Assembly (NCBI RefSeq): GCF_003473485.1
Contig: NC_053043.1
Location: forward strand, 13,650,001 to 13,714,000
Reading direction: 5' to 3'
Source of the DNA: Medicago truncatula
Lineage: Eukaryota; Streptophyta; Magnoliopsida; Fabales; Fabaceae
DNA: 64,000 bases
Shown here: piece by piece, positions 61,480 to 64,000 of the stretch
How positions within the stretch are numbered: the stretch's first letter is position 1
Layout: each line of letters opens with the position of its first letter
Program-made: the position numbers and the translations under genes
Notes under the pieces: model-generated
What the model was told of the DNA's origin: nothing
Seen by the model: the letters and a program-made list of their open reading frames with translations, nothing else
Database searches by the model: none

Positions 61480-64000
61480 TTAATAGTAAATCATACTATT
61501 CTATCAGTCGTCAACCATGTCAAATAGGTTTCACACAACATTATACAATGATATGGAAAGTAAAGGGACTATACTCACATGAAGACCACCATCGATCAAC
61601 ATCTGTCCTTGTCCGAACATTGATAATGTCCACATCCCAAAACTTAAGTTCTTTGCAGTGTCGAATTGCACCATGCCAACAAATTTGGTTCTAATTCCTG
61701 AATATGTTCTTTTTAATAAACCTTCATCTTCATACTACTCAACTAGGAAACAATCTCCCTCTTTAGTTGTCCCACACTAAAACAATCTAAACATCCAAGA
61801 GGGCAAATTACAATTTACATAAAAACTTAAATATATTAAAACAAACTAGAAAAGTATAATCTTGATTATTCCTAATTTTCTTTCCTAGTTCCATCATCAC
61901 TATAGATCAGTGTATTGCTACACTTTCTGGGAGTGTCGTATTCAGCCTGAAAACTCTCGTTCTGATACAACCACACTCTAACTTTTCCATCAATTAATGT
62001 AGAAAATAAAAACTGCAAGAATATGATGTCATGATAACTATATGTCAAGCATTCACCACACCATATTCGATTTTCATGTATATTGAAAATCAAAACAATC
62101 ATGCCGTTAATCAAGTGTAATGATAAAGAATTCAACATTGGAAGATGCCTCATAATCAAATAAAAAAAAATACACAATGTGAATTTAATGAGGATATTTC
62201 CCTTCAAAGATAAATATCTTCTCTCCATTCAAATCCCATACCTTTTTTTTTAAGAGAAAAGATTGTAAGTGAAAAATAAATCTCACATCTCTAACTTGTT
62301 TCAAATCTCATACCTATATGTATCACTCTTCCAATATTAATATTTAAAGATACATTCAGATATTACAATTTACTATAGACTAGGAAACTTCACTGTCACC
62401 TTAATTAACATATCATCTCCACAAGATTCAATGCATAGCTGATTTTTCGGAAATGAAATTCCAAGTCATTAACACCACAATCATGACCTTAAGATGCGAA
62501 TAGATTTGAGATTTTAAAAAAGAACATTATAAATGGAATCTTTACTAGCTTTTGTGGAGAAATGAAATTCATACCATATAACCTTTAAGATTTATAGAAT
62601 CTTGTTTTGTAGCTGAGTTGTGCTTGATAATAACTTGGCTAAGCTGGGGAACATAATGTCCTGAAACAAGGAAAACCAAAATTAAAGAACTCAAACATTT
62701 GACATGATAAGTGTCCTTATCTATCTCACCATTTCTCCAGATGGAAGTTCTTCTGATCATACTTCCAAACCCTAAATTTCCCATCAACCGAAGTTGAATA
62801 TAAAACCTGCAAGAATACGATGTCCTAATAACTATGTCAAGTTCACTACACCATATTCGACGGTCATGTATATTGAAAATAAAATTAATTATACCGTCTA
62901 TCAATTGTAATGATCACAAAATTGAAAATTAATTATGAAGGTGGAAACCACCAAATCAATTAAAAAGAATATACGCAACGTGAAGAGGTGGTGAGAGAAT
63001 AATTTAACCTGGATATTTTCCTTTGAGTGAGGAAGAACCGAATAAACCTGTATGTATCATTCCCAATATTTAATAATTAAAAATACATTCATGTAGCTAC
63101 ATACAATCTTATTATAAATTAGAAACTTTTGTCACCTTAATTAACTTATCATCTCCACAAGTTACAACACATAGCTGATTTTTTTTAAATGAAAATGCTA
63201 AGTCATTAACATCACCATCATGAGCATCAATCTGTAATAATTAAATCAAGACATTATTAATCAAGAGTTAAAAAATTTAAAATTGTATTAGATTCATCTG
63301 AAAAAAATTATTTCAAAATACCTCCAAATGCTCTTGTAGGCCATTATGAACTTGATAGGTATATAAATGAATCAAATGTTTTGCAAAAGCAACCCCTGAA
63401 AAGGAAATAAAATATCATAAAGCATTAACAAAGCAACAACATCGGAAATTTTTTTTTTACAATATTTACCAATAAAACACGCATCCGGCTCCAGGATCAC
63501 AATTGATGGATATCCACAATTCTTTCAAATTCACAGCCTGTTCAAAAGATCATTTTACTGAACTCCACCATAACGTAAAGGATCATTTTAAAGAGTATTC
63601 TTTGAACAGATATGCATGATCCATATGTAATTATACAGTTGAATAATTGAATATAAACCTGAAATTCCACCGAACAATTGGAAATATTCCATATTGTAAA
63701 AGGCTTTGATATCAGCCTCTCTCGTAACCTTGCTTCCCAAATTGAAATTTTTCCATTTTCACTACCAGCTGTTTCAATTAAACTTTATAGGTCAGTAAAA
63801 TAACTAATCAAGTTTCTATGTAACACAAACAAGACATGTTATTTTTTTTTAATTTACCAGCAAATATAGAATGAATTGATGGATGAAACTCCATGTTTGT
63901 AACAGTTGATCCTTGATGTAACTTGCAAACAATAGTTGTAGAAAGTTCATCAAACAACCAAGGCGCTGGTTGAGATGTAAAGGTATATGCAACTTTCACA
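61480..64000 (-). pseudogene. Truncated, rearranged second TOPLESS-related copy (exons 8-15 only in window)
   Basis: Homologous to the intact gene to its left, same strand, running off the window. Matches: exon 8 at 63858->64000, exon 9 at 63659-63768 (frame open, same length), exon 10 at about 63473-63540 (4 nt longer, frameshifted), exon 11 at 63322-63395, exon 12 at 63136-63231, partial exon 13 at 63009-63053, partial exon 14 at 62765-62815. Then a second set follows: exon 12 at 62395-62490, exon 13 with an internal deletion at 62185-62243, exon 14 at about 61887-62013, and exon 15 at 61575-61790 with about 30 bp deleted. Exons 16-24 are absent; homology stops near 61480 in the intron after exon 15. 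The protein could not contain a complete WD40 domain, so this is a pseudogene or at most a truncated protein source. Exons 1-7, if present, lie outside the window. Confidence 0.9.
62228..62315. mobile_element. 56-nt retroposon-like insertion with 16-bp target duplication
   Basis: TTCAAATCCCATACCT (62228-62243) and TTCAAATCTCATACCT (62300-62315) flank 56 nt that, on the minus strand, ends CTTTTCTCTTAAAAAAAA. The corresponding place in the intact TOPLESS-related gene (54263-54278) has a single copy of the site, so it is an insertion that postdates the gene duplication. It sits at the exon-13 acceptor. Confidence 0.88.

Overview
The window looks like nuclear DNA of an inverted-repeat-lacking-clade legume, most likely Medicago. 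It is very AT-rich, its genes have GT-AG introns, it carries a nodule-specific cysteine-rich (NCR) peptide gene, and it is full of legume-type retrotransposons, MITEs and tRNA-derived SINEs. Host genes are sparse; most of the sequence is transposon debris.

Layout. 1-3660: decayed Ty1-copia polyprotein (+) split by a 2.1-kb solo LTR with a perfect 5-bp target duplication. 5239-5508: small intronless CX9C-type protein (+). 8622-8877: TC microsatellite. 9894-10830: near-perfect 0.94-kb foldback element. 13692-14294: intronless WRN-exonuclease-like gene (+) with degraded catalytic motifs. 14875-15900: LINE RT fragment (-). 16915-18955: inverted-repeat structure with two opposed minisatellite arrays around a Helitron-type PIF1 helicase fragment. 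21029-21607: nested Stowaway MITEs. 23483-24359: PR-10/Bet v 1 gene (+, 2 exons). 26551-26818: NCR peptide gene (+, 2 exons). 28771-28901: SINE with a 12-bp target duplication. 29719-32977: GH28 polygalacturonase-like gene (-, 6 exons). 35280-37040: Athila-like Ty3-gypsy remnant carrying a CACTA MITE. 38324-38707: hAT-type MITE with internal tandem repeats. 38950-42190: two LINE fragments and a 78-bp tandem repeat. 48632-49337: hAT-like element. 50336-57917: intact 24-exon TOPLESS-related co-repressor gene (-). 58420-59250: diverged local duplication. 60887-61068: foldback MITE. 61480-64000: truncated and rearranged second copy of the TOPLESS-related gene (-), running off the right edge.

The host genes do not form a pathway. 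The NCR gene points to rhizobial symbiosis, PR-10 to defence or ligand binding, the GH28 gene to the cell wall, the TOPLESS-related gene to transcriptional repression and the CX9C gene to mitochondrial assembly.

The most unusual pattern is a scattered set of very short insertions (about 8-25 nt, one of 56 nt). Each is an oligo-T or oligo-A run plus a few other bases, flanked by a 10-16 bp target duplication. Several can be checked against paralogous empty sites inside this window. They look like extremely 5'-truncated retroposon tails, or filler from staggered-break repair. All exon boundaries were derived by hand from reading-frame continuity and GT/AG signals.
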